This document shows, piece after piece, positions 6,140-13,927 of a stretch of DNA of 14,854 nt; position 1 is the stretch's first letter, and every line of letters starts with the position of its first letter. The notes beneath the pieces were generated by a model that saw only the letters and a program-made list of their open reading frames with translations, did no database searches and was not told the origin of the DNA. Position numbers and translations under genes: made by a program. Source of the DNA: a bacterium (lineage in GTDB: Bacteria; Zhuqueibacterota; Zhuqueibacteria; Thermofontimicrobiales; Thermofontimicrobiaceae); NCBI GenBank assembly GCA_025453735.1, contig JALOPY010000102.1, forward strand, positions 1 to 14,854, given 5' to 3'.

Positions 6140-7264
6140 CTACCTTCTTTTTCGTTTCGCTGTCAGATTGGAATGAGTCACATAATTTTTCCCCACGCCC
6201 AACGATTTGCCCATGTTATTGCGCGTAATGTGACTTGAGATGTTTAATACTATTCCAACCGCCATGAAATTAGCGACCAGAGAACTTCCTCCATAGCTGA
6301 TAAACGGCAGCGTGATTCCTGATACCGGGAAAAGATTGACTGCGATCGCCGCATTGAAAAGACTATAAATGACAATCGAGCTGGTGATCCCAATCGCTAA
6401 CAATTTACCCGGCTTATCTGGTGCATGTACCGCAATCCAGAGACCCCGCCACATGAAAGCAAGAAGTAATATTATTATAATAGTACATCCGATAAGTCCG
6501 ATCTCTTCACCTACTATTGAAAAAATAAAATCAGTGAACGGCTGGGGAAGGAAATGCAATTTTTGCCGACTGTTTCCCAAGCCAACTCCCCAGAGTCCGC
6601 CATTTCCCAACGAGATTAACGACTGTGTTACCTGCCAGTGCGGCTCCTGAACTCCCCGCACAGCATCGACAAACTTGAATAATCGAACTTTTTGATAAGG
6701 AAAAATTGAAATAACAAATCCCATCGCAGTCATGGCTAACACCCCAAGGCTCGACAGATGGTAAATGCTCGCTCCACCAACAAAAATAACGATACAGCCT
6801 ATCAGGAAAATGATCGCGCCGTTGCCCAAATCTGGCTCTAACAAAATTGGGACCACAATCAGAGCTATGATCATCAGGCATGGCAATAATCCGTCATTAA
6901 AATCTTTGATACGCTCGCCTTTTTTAACGACAAACATAGACAGAAAGATAATCAGAACGTACTTAGCAAATTCCGAAGGTTGAAAGACAAAGCCCAATAT
7001 TGGAATCGACCGACGACTTCCTTTATAAAAATTTCCGCCAATCAAAACAAACAGCAAGACGAAAAAAGTTAAGATCAACAGAATCGGCGCGATTTGGTGC
7101 AATGTATGGTAATCGATATTGAGAAAAATAATCATCAGCAAGATTCCCAGCGCCAGCCGCATCAATTGTTTTCCCAGGAAATAATTGCTATTGCCATAAT
7201 CTTCTTTTGCCTTGAAAGAGCTGGCGCTGTAAATTGCTGCGGTGCCAAACGCCGCCAGCAGCAA
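6140..7264 (-). CDS. ftsW: Septal peptidoglycan glycosyltransferase FtsW (SEDS family)
   Basis: FtsW polymerises lipid II at the septum together with the class B PBP FtsI. SEDS hallmarks are clear, counting from the TTG at 7264: YSASS (12-16), GSRRSIPILGFVFQPSEFAKY (82-102), EPDLG (143-147), GLGNSRQK (228-235), PFTDFIFSIVGEE (242-254; Asp245 is at the place of the essential Asp) and LPFISYGGSS (319-328). About ten membrane helices and a basic tail are seen. The start is a problem. TTG 7264 cuts into helix 1 and has no ribosome binding site. The frame stays open to 7303 and encodes a convincing N-terminus, VIRKIDFIFLIIVLLL, but has no ATG, GTG or TTG there; only ATT 7291 or ATA 7300 are available. 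The real protein therefore probably starts upstream of the coordinate given. It abuts mraY, where murD normally lies. Confidence 0.93.
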   Translation of the reverse strand: MLLAAFGTAAIYSASSFKAKEDYGNSNYFLGKQLMRLALGILLMIIFLNIDYHTLHQIAPILLILTFFVLLFVLIGGNFYKGSRRSIPILGFVFQPSEFAKYVLIIFLSMFVVKKGERIKDFNDGLLPCLMIIALIVVPILLEPDLGNGAIIFLIGCIVIFVGGASIYHLSSLGVLAMTAMGFVISIFPYQKVRLFKFVDAVRGVQEPHWQVTQSLISLGNGGLWGVGLGNSRQKLHFLPQPFTDFIFSIVGEEIGLIGCTIIIILLLAFMWRGLWIAVHAPDKPGKLLAIGITSSIVIYSLFNAAIAVNLFPVSGITLPFISYGGSSLVANFMAVGIVLNISSHITRNNMGKSLGVGKNYVTHSNLTAKRKRR

Positions 7265-7296
7265 GACAATGATTAAAAAAATAAAATCAATTTTTC

Positions 7297-8331
7297 TTAT
7301 AACCTAACAACGATCTTTGATTCCTGCCAACCTTGTTGTTCAAAATGATGGTGCAGTGGCGCCATCTTGAAAATCCGCTTGCCGCCAGTTTTTTTGAAAT
7401 ATGCGACTTGAATGATTACCGATAACGTTTCCGCAATGAACACACCGCCAATGATGATAAGAAGCAACTCTTTTCGCAACAGCACCGACAATGTTCCAAT
7501 CGCGCTTCCCAGCGCCAGCGCCCCGGTATCGCCCATAAAAACCTGGGCTGGGTGACTGTTGAACCAGAGAAATCCCAGCGAAGCTCCGATCAACGCAGCC
7601 GAATAGACGGTGAGCTCTCCGGCTCCAGGCAGGTACCTGATATTGAGATATTCGCTGAAATCGACTCTGCCGGTAATATAACTGATTCCCACCCAGGCAA
7701 GCGCGGTAATTCCAACTAATCCGATTGCTAATCCGTCCAGGCCATCGGTCAGGTTGACAGCATTCGACATTGCCGTGATGACAAAAACAACCATTGGGAT
7801 ATACAAATAACTAAAATTAATTTCAGTATCTTTAAAAAACGGAACTGTTGACATCGCTCGAAAATCTTTAAAATCCGGGTAAAAAAACAGGATCGAGCCA
7901 ATAATAAGTCCCAGCGTGATCTGTCCAATTAGCTTATAACGAGCAACCAGCCCTTTGGGCATCTTTTTAACAACTTTTAAATAATCATCAAGGAAACCGA
8001 CCAATCCCATCCAGATCGTCGCCAATGTGATCAGCAAAACATAAATATTATCCAGTCGCGCAAACAATAAGGTGGGGAAGAGAATCGCAATCAGAATTAT
8101 AATGCCACCCATCGTCGGTGTGCCCGCTTTTTTTAAATGAGTTTGCGGACCGTCTTTCCGGATAGTTTCACCGATTTGCATGCGCTGGAGCAATCGAATG
8201 ATCATCGGACCGATGATAAAACTGATTAGCAGCGCCAGGATCGCAGCAGAAGCAGCACGAAAAGTGATATAATTGAATATATTGAGCCAGGAAACAAAGG
8301 TTTTTAAAGGATAAAAAAGATGGTAGAACAT
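7297..8331 (-). CDS. mraY: Phospho-MurNAc-pentapeptide transferase MraY, C-terminal helix missing
   Basis: MraY moves phospho-MurNAc-pentapeptide from UDP to undecaprenyl phosphate, making lipid I at the inner face of the membrane. The 344-residue protein shows the family motifs: KKAGTPTMGG (67-76), the Asp pair GFLDDYLK (112-119), NAVNLTDGLDG (190-200), the catalytic-site GDTG (267-270) and PLHHHFEQQGW (325-335). ATG 8331 is preceded by GGGAAGGAAT. The end is odd. After GWQESKIVVRL the frame stops, whereas family members such as the E. coli protein continue RFWIIS... into a final membrane helix of about 20 residues. The frame after the stop codes no such helix. All catalytic motifs remain. 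It follows murF after 23 nt and runs directly into ftsW. Confidence 0.95.
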   Translation of the reverse strand: MFYHLFYPLKTFVSWLNIFNYITFRAASAAILALLISFIIGPMIIRLLQRMQIGETIRKDGPQTHLKKAGTPTMGGIIILIAILFPTLLFARLDNIYVLLITLATIWMGLVGFLDDYLKVVKKMPKGLVARYKLIGQITLGLIIGSILFFYPDFKDFRAMSTVPFFKDTEINFSYLYIPMVVFVITAMSNAVNLTDGLDGLAIGLVGITALAWVGISYITGRVDFSEYLNIRYLPGAGELTVYSAALIGASLGFLWFNSHPAQVFMGDTGALALGSAIGTLSVLLRKELLLIIIGGVFIAETLSVIIQVAYFKKTGGKRIFKMAPLHHHFEQQGWQESKIVVRL

Positions 8332-8354
8332 ATTCCTTCCCTTATCATTAATGA

Positions 8355-9743
8355 TTACGTTTCAAAAATCCCTTTGGTGACCTCTTCCATTGCCATCCCT
8401 CTCGACCCCTTAATTAACAATATATCTCCCTTTTTGATGATTCGCTTCACATCTTCAATCAGCTCTGTTTTATTTTCAAAATGAAGCGCATGCATCTTTG
8501 ATAATTTTTGTGCTCGTTCGCTTGTCTTTTTTGAGAACGGGCCATAAGTCAGCAGATAATGGATATTTTTCAACGAAGCGATATACTCGCCAATCCCATA
8601 ATGTTCTTTTTCCGCTGAGTCACCCAATTCGAGCATATCTGCAAGAATAGCAATGCGCTTGCCCGGAGCTTGCATCTGGGATAATGTCAATATCGATTTT
8701 CTGGCAGATTCAGGATTGGAATTGTAACAATCATTTATGACAATGATTCCTTTGTTCCGAATTATTTCCATTCGTTTTGATGATGGCAAAAATTTCTCCA
8801 ACGCTGTTTTAATTCGATTGAGATTCACATCAAATTGTAATCCGACTGCCACGGCTGCAAGCGCGTTGTAGCTATTGTGCATCCCTGCAATTGCCAAACT
8901 GATTTCTACTCCCCCAATTTTAAAACTGGGTTGTCCCTCTGCATCGAGTTTTAAAAATTGTCCCTTTACATCGGCTGGGTTATTAAAACCATACGTGACA
9001 ACTCTGATGCCCGAAGGTTTATGCTTACCCAGAAAAGGATCATCAGCATTTACAAATGCAACCTTATTCTCATGTTTCTCAAGAAACTGCCACAATTCAG
9101 CTTTCGCTCGAAATACTCCTTCCAGCGATTTGAAGAATTCCAGATGTGCAGGACCGATATTTGTGATCAAGCCTACGGTCGGATTTGCAATTTCAGCCAG
9201 CCTGGTAATCTCTCCGAAATGGTTGGTCCCCATTTCGATAACCGCTATTTCATGCTGGCGGGTCAATCCCAACAGCGAAATTGGAACGCCAATATGGTTA
9301 TTGAGATTTCCTTGATTTTTCAATACCTGGAATCTTTCGGCTAAGACTGAAGCCATCATCTCTTTAGTTGTGGTTTTGCCATTGCTGCCCGTCAAAGCTA
9401 TCAAAGGAATATTAAATTTCAACCGATAATAGCGACTGATCTCCTGCAAAGCGAATAGCGTATCAGCGACAATGAAAAAATTTCCATCAAGATGCGACAG
9501 AGCGACAGAATTATACCATGATTCAGACACGATAAAATTTTTGACGCCCCTCTGTCGAACATCAGAAATGAAGAGATGACCATCAAATTTTTCGCCAGGC
9601 AAGGCAAGAAAAGTCTCATCAGATTTAGCGATTCGCGAATCCATGGCAAATCCTGTAATGGGAAAATTGAGCGCATCGGGCCTGCCCTGGTACGTGATCT
9701 TGCAGGTGGGAATGTTCAATAGCTCTGCATATAATAAATCCAT
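8355..9743 (-). CDS. murF: UDP-MurNAc-tripeptide--D-Ala-D-Ala ligase MurF
   Basis: MurF adds D-Ala-D-Ala to UDP-MurNAc-tripeptide with ATP, the last cytoplasmic step before MraY. The 462-residue length is normal. The N-terminal domain binds the UDP part (about 1-105). The central domain has the P-loop TGSNGKTTTK (118-127), NQGNLNNHIGVP (143-154, typical of MurF rather than MurE), EMGTNHFGEI (170-179) and KAELW (214-218), the place of the carbamylated lysine. The C-terminal domain has DCYNSNPES (338-346) and ends in IKGSRGMAMEE. ATG 9743 has AGAGG 8 nt upstream. The gap to ftsI is 21 nt. murE, which normally lies between ftsI and murF, is absent, so the MurE step must be encoded elsewhere. Confidence 0.97.
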   Translation of the reverse strand: MDLLYAELLNIPTCKITYQGRPDALNFPITGFAMDSRIAKSDETFLALPGEKFDGHLFISDVRQRGVKNFIVSESWYNSVALSHLDGNFFIVADTLFALQEISRYYRLKFNIPLIALTGSNGKTTTKEMMASVLAERFQVLKNQGNLNNHIGVPISLLGLTRQHEIAVIEMGTNHFGEITRLAEIANPTVGLITNIGPAHLEFFKSLEGVFRAKAELWQFLEKHENKVAFVNADDPFLGKHKPSGIRVVTYGFNNPADVKGQFLKLDAEGQPSFKIGGVEISLAIAGMHNSYNALAAVAVGLQFDVNLNRIKTALEKFLPSSKRMEIIRNKGIIVINDCYNSNPESARKSILTLSQMQAPGKRIAILADMLELGDSAEKEHYGIGEYIASLKNIHYLLTYGPFSKKTSERAQKLSKMHALHFENKTELIEDVKRIIKKGDILLIKGSRGMAMEEVTKGIFET

Positions 9744-9764
9744 CAGTATCGCCTCTAACGAAGG

Positions 9765-11912
9765 TTACCAACTTTTGTATTCAGCCAAGTCGAATGCGGG
9801 CTCACATTGCAATACACATCGTGCGCCGGTACGAATTTTATTGCCCGCGGTTGGAATCTGGCGCTTCACCTGACCACTACCCTGGACTACCACCCGCAAT
9901 CCCTGTCGGGAAATTCGCGAAATAGCCTCTCTCAGCGCTAAACCTCTTACATCAGGAACCTCAGTGTATTTTCCATTTTCCCCATTGAAATCTTTCAAGC
10001 GAACAGCCAACTGATCGCCAATTTCCATTTCGGAGCCAGGAGCAGGTTGCTGCCCAGCAATAAGATCGCCATGATTCTCGATAAGCAATTTAAATCCCGT
10101 TTCATCAGCGATCTCTTCAGCAATTTCCAATCGCTTATTTATCAGGTTTGGTACGATGATTGCCTTCCCATTCCCGCTATCTTTGGACGCGACAACAGTC
10201 ACCGGCTGGGAAGTCCTGGGATTGTCAATTTCAATCACCCGCAAAATGCGCTGTAATATTCTTTTGAATGTCGGAGCGGCAACTTCACCACCCAAATACG
10301 CCCTTCTCGGATTATCAACCATAATGAAGATCAAAAGTTTTGGCGCATCTGCCGGGTAGAATCCGATAAATGAGCTCACAAATTTATTGTCAGTATAGCG
10401 TTGAATCTGCGAATCATATTTTTTCGTTGTGCCTGTCTTCCCGGCAATTCGCAATCCCGGAATGGATGCTTCTCTTCCAGTTCCATCAGCAACCACATTC
10501 TCTAACATGTTCATCATCGTCCTGGAAGTGGATTCAGAAATCACGCGACGGATAACTATCGGCTGCGTCGACTTCAATTTTTGATTTGAGTCATCATCAA
10601 TCTCCAGGAAAATTTTTGGCTTCAATAAAAAACCACCATTAGCAATCGCGCCAAACGCCATCGCCATCTGAATTGGCGTGACTGATATTTCATAACCGTA
10701 CGATAACGCAATCGGTGTGTATCTCGACCATTCCGTAGTATTTTTCAAATCACCTGGTGTTTCTCCAGGCAGTTCTATATCGGTTCGAACTCCAAGTCCG
10801 TAGTCACGGACATATCGATAAATTAGGTTTTTGTTCACATCCTTGGTGATTTTTGCCATTCCGATATTGCTGGATTTTTGAATTATTTTTGCAAGGGTAA
10901 GCCAGCCATAACCTTTCACATCTTCAATCGTTTTATCAAAAATATGATATTTCCCATTTTCACAAAAAACCAGATCGTCAGGAGATTTCACCCCTTCCTC
11001 TAAGATGGCGCTCATAATGATCGGCTTAAACGTGGAGCCAGGCTCATAGCTATCCGTAATCGCGCGGTTTCTCCAGGTTCCTGGTGAAAAATTTCCCGCG
11101 TTATTCGGATCGAAATCAGGTTTGACCGCCATTGCCAGAATCTCCCCCGTCGCTGGATTGGTGATGATCGCTGTTGCTGCGTCCGCGTCGACATTTTCAA
11201 CCACATAATTAATTTCTTCTTCCGCGATCCATTGAAAAGTATTGTCCACAGTGAGAACGATGTTTTTGCCCTTTTCCGGGCGTTTTTCGGAATAATTAAT
11301 GTCCATCATGGTCTTACCTAATGCATCTTTTTGATAAATCGTAAAACCACTGTTACCCTGGAGCGTGTTATTTTTCATCAGCTCAACACCGCTCAATCCT
11401 TTTAAATCAACATCGGTAAAGCCAATCAGGTGTGCTCCCACCCTGCTTTGTGGATAGTATCGTCTCGGTTCTTTAATGACTCGAATACCCTTAATTTTCA
11501 AATCTTCAATCTGGCTGACCACATTCTCATTCACACCTCGTGCTAACCAGAAAAATTTTTTTTCTTTTAGAAGCAGTTCCAGGTAAAAATTTTTATTTCT
11601 ATTGAAAATTCTTGAAAAATAAAAAGCAGCCGTGTCCGGATTGCCGATCTTGGAAACGTCAACGCCCAACGACCATGTCGCACGATTAATCGCCAGGTAC
11701 TGCATCTTGCGATCAAAAATAATTCCTCGCTCGGGTTTTAACTCTGCTTCATAAATGTATTGATTTTTTGCTTTTTCCACGTATTTACCCCGCTCGATAA
11801 TCTGAATTTGAAACAACCTCAAGAAAATCACACACCAGAATAATAAAGCCATAATTGCCAGAAACATGATTCTTTTCAGGCTATTTTCATCTTTTATTTT
11901 CCGCTTCATCAT
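9765..11912 (-). CDS. ftsI: FtsI/PBP2-type septal transpeptidase with two PASTA domains
   Basis: This class B penicillin-binding protein crosslinks septal peptidoglycan with FtsW. The 715-residue protein has one N-terminal membrane helix (about 14-36), a dimerisation/pedestal domain (about 55-205) including KPERGIIFDR, and a transpeptidase domain with the catalytic STFK (293-296), SSN (347-349) and KTGT (492-495). Two PASTA repeats follow, at about 585-640 (from IIVPNLINK) and 650-704 (from TEVPDVRGL). PASTA tails are known in SpoVD and PBP2x-like proteins and are absent from E. coli FtsI. Two adjacent ATG codons (11912, 11909) are possible starts; neither has a good ribosome binding site. 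It follows ftsL after 30 nt and precedes murF. Confidence 0.95.
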   Translation of the reverse strand: MMKRKIKDENSLKRIMFLAIMALLFWCVIFLRLFQIQIIERGKYVEKAKNQYIYEAELKPERGIIFDRKMQYLAINRATWSLGVDVSKIGNPDTAAFYFSRIFNRNKNFYLELLLKEKKFFWLARGVNENVVSQIEDLKIKGIRVIKEPRRYYPQSRVGAHLIGFTDVDLKGLSGVELMKNNTLQGNSGFTIYQKDALGKTMMDINYSEKRPEKGKNIVLTVDNTFQWIAEEEINYVVENVDADAATAIITNPATGEILAMAVKPDFDPNNAGNFSPGTWRNRAITDSYEPGSTFKPIIMSAILEEGVKSPDDLVFCENGKYHIFDKTIEDVKGYGWLTLAKIIQKSSNIGMAKITKDVNKNLIYRYVRDYGLGVRTDIELPGETPGDLKNTTEWSRYTPIALSYGYEISVTPIQMAMAFGAIANGGFLLKPKIFLEIDDDSNQKLKSTQPIVIRRVISESTSRTMMNMLENVVADGTGREASIPGLRIAGKTGTTKKYDSQIQRYTDNKFVSSFIGFYPADAPKLLIFIMVDNPRRAYLGGEVAAPTFKRILQRILRVIEIDNPRTSQPVTVVASKDSGNGKAIIVPNLINKRLEIAEEIADETGFKLLIENHGDLIAGQQPAPGSEMEIGDQLAVRLKDFNGENGKYTEVPDVRGLALREAISRISRQGLRVVVQGSGQVKRQIPTAGNKIRTGARCVLQCEPAFDLAEYKSW

Positions 11913-11942
11913 AGGTCAACATCGGTGATTTTTTATGAATTC

Positions 11943-12329
11943 CTATTGTTCATTTGTTTCGAGCTCGTCCACCTTAATTTTCTCCTCGATCGGCATAAAT
12001 TCATAAGGCGGATAAATCATATCTAACTTTTCCCGAGCGATACTAACAATTCGGGTTTCATTCGACAGTGATAATACCTGTCCCTGCAATTTTTCGTTCG
12101 TCTCCTTGTAATAGACCAACTGTTTCTCTAACTGATCGATCTCTTGAATCAGTTGCGAAACTTTGACCTTTTGCCACACCAGTCCAACCATGATCAAGGC
12201 AAGAATGATGATAATTACCAGGGCGGTCGCGCTATTCTTCGGGCGCCCCAGTTCTTTTTCGACCTGGTTTAGATTTAGTGCAATCGAACGTTTTCTAACG
12301 ATTGCTCTTCTCTTTGATCGTGACATCAT
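11943..12329 (-). CDS. ftsL: FtsL-like bitopic division protein
   Basis: FtsL pairs with FtsB/FtsQ and activates FtsWI in the periplasm. The 128-residue product has a basic cytoplasmic segment (1-32, many Arg/Lys), one membrane helix (about 34-53), a coiled coil (about 54-90) and an FtsL/septum-initiator-type end IVSIAREKLDMIYPP (94-108). I start it at ATG 12329 because that codon overlaps the rsmH stop as ATGA. A longer frame open to 12479 would only re-read rsmH in another frame and adds Ser/Arg-rich low-complexity sequence. A second ATG follows at 12326. Sequence identity in this family is low, so the name rests on size, topology and position between rsmH and ftsI. Confidence 0.85.
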   Translation of the reverse strand: MMSRSKRRAIVRKRSIALNLNQVEKELGRPKNSATALVIIIILALIMVGLVWQKVKVSQLIQEIDQLEKQLVYYKETNEKLQGQVLSLSNETRIVSIAREKLDMIYPPYEFMPIEEKIKVDELETNEQ

Positions 12330-13258
12330 AGTTTCTCTGCTGCTCGCAATTTCGCGCTTCTGCTTCGTGGATTGGACGCGATTTCTTCTGTCGATGGACG
12401 AACTACGCCGCGAGTCACCAGCCGCATCGTCGGTTTTTTGCCACAGGCGCAAATTGGAAACTCGACAGGACATTGACATGGATTTATTTGTTTTTTAAAA
12501 AACTCTTTTACCAGCCGATCTTCAAGCGAATGATATGAAATAATAACCAAACGTCCGGGAGAATTCAATAATTCCAAGGCTTGATTTAACAACGATTTCA
12601 AATTATCCAGCTCGTTATTGACTTCAATCCGAAGCGCTTGAAAAATTCGCGCAAATGATTTTATCCGCTGCTGAAATGGAAGTTTCGAGCTAACGATGTC
12701 AGTCAATTGCTGGGTTGATGAAATTGGCGCACGAGCTCGCTCCTGAACGATTTTCCTGGCAATCGATCGGGCATATCGCTCCTCACCATATTCTTTGAAA
12801 ATCCTGGCAAGCTCTTGTTCAGGATAAACATTGACTACATGTTCAGCAGTAATTTTTGCTCCTTCGCCCATGCGCATATCCAAAGGACCTGTATTCATGT
12901 AACTAAAACCTCGCTCAGAGGTATCTATTTGAAATGATGAAACGCCTAAATCTAATAATATTCCATCGACTGTCACGATATTGACAGATGCTAATAGCGT
13001 TGTTAATTGGGCGAAATTGCCTTTCAAAATTGAAATTCGATCTTTTTCATTTTGCAGCCGTTCGGATGCAAATTCAATTGCCCGGTCGTCGCAGTCGATG
13101 CCGACCAGTTTTCCGCTACATGAAAGACGCTTCATGATCTCCTGGCTATGTCCCCCACCGCCCAGAGTGCAATCGACATAAATGCCTGATGATTTAATCG
13201 CAAGGTGCGCTATAACCTGGTCAACCAGGACGGGTCTATGAAATTCGGCGTTTTTCAC
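12326..13258 (-). CDS. rsmH: 16S rRNA (cytosine-1402-N4)-methyltransferase RsmH (MraW)
   Basis: RsmH methylates N4 of C1402 in 16S rRNA near the ribosomal P site, using S-adenosylmethionine. The 310-residue protein has HRPVLVDQVI (7-16), the SAM motif DCTLGGGGHS (29-38), GIDCDDRA (53-60), LLDLGVSSFQ (101-110), GPLDMRM (124-130) and SYHSLEDRLVK (241-251). Near the end a CxC...CxC loop (Cys 261, 263, 270, 272) appears, as in many non-proteobacterial RsmH proteins, and may bind metal. The start is GTG 13258, which overlaps the mraZ stop as GTGA; the stop overlaps ftsL as ATGA. mraZ, rsmH and ftsL are thus tightly coupled. Confidence 0.97.
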   Translation of the reverse strand: MKNAEFHRPVLVDQVIAHLAIKSSGIYVDCTLGGGGHSQEIMKRLSCSGKLVGIDCDDRAIEFASERLQNEKDRISILKGNFAQLTTLLASVNIVTVDGILLDLGVSSFQIDTSERGFSYMNTGPLDMRMGEGAKITAEHVVNVYPEQELARIFKEYGEERYARSIARKIVQERARAPISSTQQLTDIVSSKLPFQQRIKSFARIFQALRIEVNNELDNLKSLLNQALELLNSPGRLVIISYHSLEDRLVKEFFKKQINPCQCPVEFPICACGKKPTMRLVTRGVVRPSTEEIASNPRSRSAKLRAAEKL

Positions 13259-13710
13259 TGGCTCAGCTCAAGCGAAATTTTTTCTTCTAAATCGATGCCA
13301 GAGCTATCGAGCTCGTGCAAATAGTTTTCCCTGATTTTCGGATCCCAAACTTCGATGCGATTAAATGCGCCGATAATTTGGACATCTTTCAGAATTCCTG
13401 CAAATTCAAGAAACTTTGGCGGAATCGTGATCCTTCCCTGCTTGTCCAGCGAGGCATCAGTCGCTTTCGCACCCTGTAGCGACATGAATGCCCGATGCAG
13501 CGGGTCTGCCTCCGAAAGTTTATCCATCATCTCGACGATTTTCTTTTCATAAATATCCATTGGATAAATATATAAACATTTATCCCTGCCCTGTGAAATA
13601 ATATAGGTATTATCGGCATGTTCCGCTGTTGCTTTGCGAAACCTGGCAGGGATATTCACCCGACCTTTATCGTCGATGGTGTAAAGATATTCTCCAATGA
13701 AAAGCGGCAT
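13255..13710 (-). CDS. mraZ: Transcriptional regulator MraZ
   Basis: MraZ is a ring-forming DNA-binding protein that represses its own dcw promoter by binding a set of GGG-containing boxes. The 151-residue product has the two expected SpoVT/AbrB-type halves, with DKGRVNIPARFR at 14-25 and DKQGRITIPPKF at 89-100. It is the first gene of the operon, with matching operator boxes about 110-145 nt upstream. ATG 13710 lacks a clear Shine-Dalgarno sequence (the preceding bases are TTAGAATT). A 41-codon leader ORF ends 9 nt before it and might deliver ribosomes. The stop overlaps the rsmH start. Confidence 0.96.
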   Translation of the reverse strand: MPLFIGEYLYTIDDKGRVNIPARFRKATAEHADNTYIISQGRDKCLYIYPMDIYEKKIVEMMDKLSEADPLHRAFMSLQGAKATDASLDKQGRITIPPKFLEFAGILKDVQIIGAFNRIEVWDPKIRENYLHELDSSGIDLEEKISLELSQ

Positions 13711-13719
13711 AATTCTAAT

Positions 13720-13845
13720 TTAGTTTATGAAATGCCAATTATTTTTAATTAAAAAAATTAAACGAACGAGCGATTTCAAAAATATATTATTTCTCAAACC
13801 ATTCATTTCGATTTTTCTATCCCATTGCATGGGTTTTTCACCCAT
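13720..13845 (-). CDS. Possible leader peptide ORF upstream of mraZ
   Basis: A 41-codon frame starts with ATG 13845-13843 and stops at TAA 13722-13720, 9 nt before mraZ. Its ATG follows AAGGGG with 5 nt between, a plausible Shine-Dalgarno sequence, while mraZ itself has none. The product would begin MGEKPMQWDRKIEM and include a hydrophobic patch, LVRLIFLI. It overlaps the MraZ boxes, so its first codons are constrained by the operator. AT-rich DNA gives such frames by chance, and nothing shows it is translated. I do not recognise the peptide. Confidence 0.3.
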   Translation of the reverse strand: MGEKPMQWDRKIEMNGLRNNIFLKSLVRLIFLIKNNWHFIN

Positions 13846-13854
13846 AATCACCCC
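13820..13854 (-). promoter_or_regulatory. MraZ operator boxes
   Basis: Reading the minus strand, GGGGT (13854-13850), TGGGT (13844-13840), ACCCA (13834-13830) and TGGGA (13824-13820) recur every 10 bp with 5-nt spacers. The known MraZ target in E. coli and Mycoplasma-type operons is TGGGN repeats with 5-nt spacers. The third box is the exact inverse of the second, so the two form a small hairpin around GAAAA. The boxes lie just downstream of the predicted transcription start, where bound MraZ would block initiation or early elongation. Confidence 0.85.
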
Positions 13855-13866
13855 TTTTCAACCATT

Positions 13867-13895
13867 ATTATACAATATTTTTTTTATATTGTCAA
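13867..13895 (-). promoter_or_regulatory. Consensus sigma-70 promoter of the dcw operon
   Basis: On the minus strand a perfect TTGACA (13895-13890) and perfect TATAAT (13872-13867) are 17 bp apart. The spacer is almost only A and T, and a T-rich stretch precedes the -35 box. Transcription should start near 13860, just before the MraZ boxes, giving a leader of about 150 nt before the mraZ ATG. Such a strong promoter makes sense under repression. Confidence 0.9.
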
Positions 13896-13927
13896 GTAAA
13901 AAATGCAATTACCAAAAAATTTTTTTA

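Noticed and set aside
7291..7305. Programmed -1 frameshift site at the mraY end
   Set aside because: The frame relation is -1, but no X XXY YYZ slippery heptamer is present; I keep frameshifting only as one of several explanations for the junction.
12330..12479. Longer N-terminus for FtsL starting at 12479
   Set aside because: The extra 50 residues only re-read rsmH in another frame and are Ser/Arg-rich; ATG 12329 gives the usual size and an ATGA overlap with rsmH.
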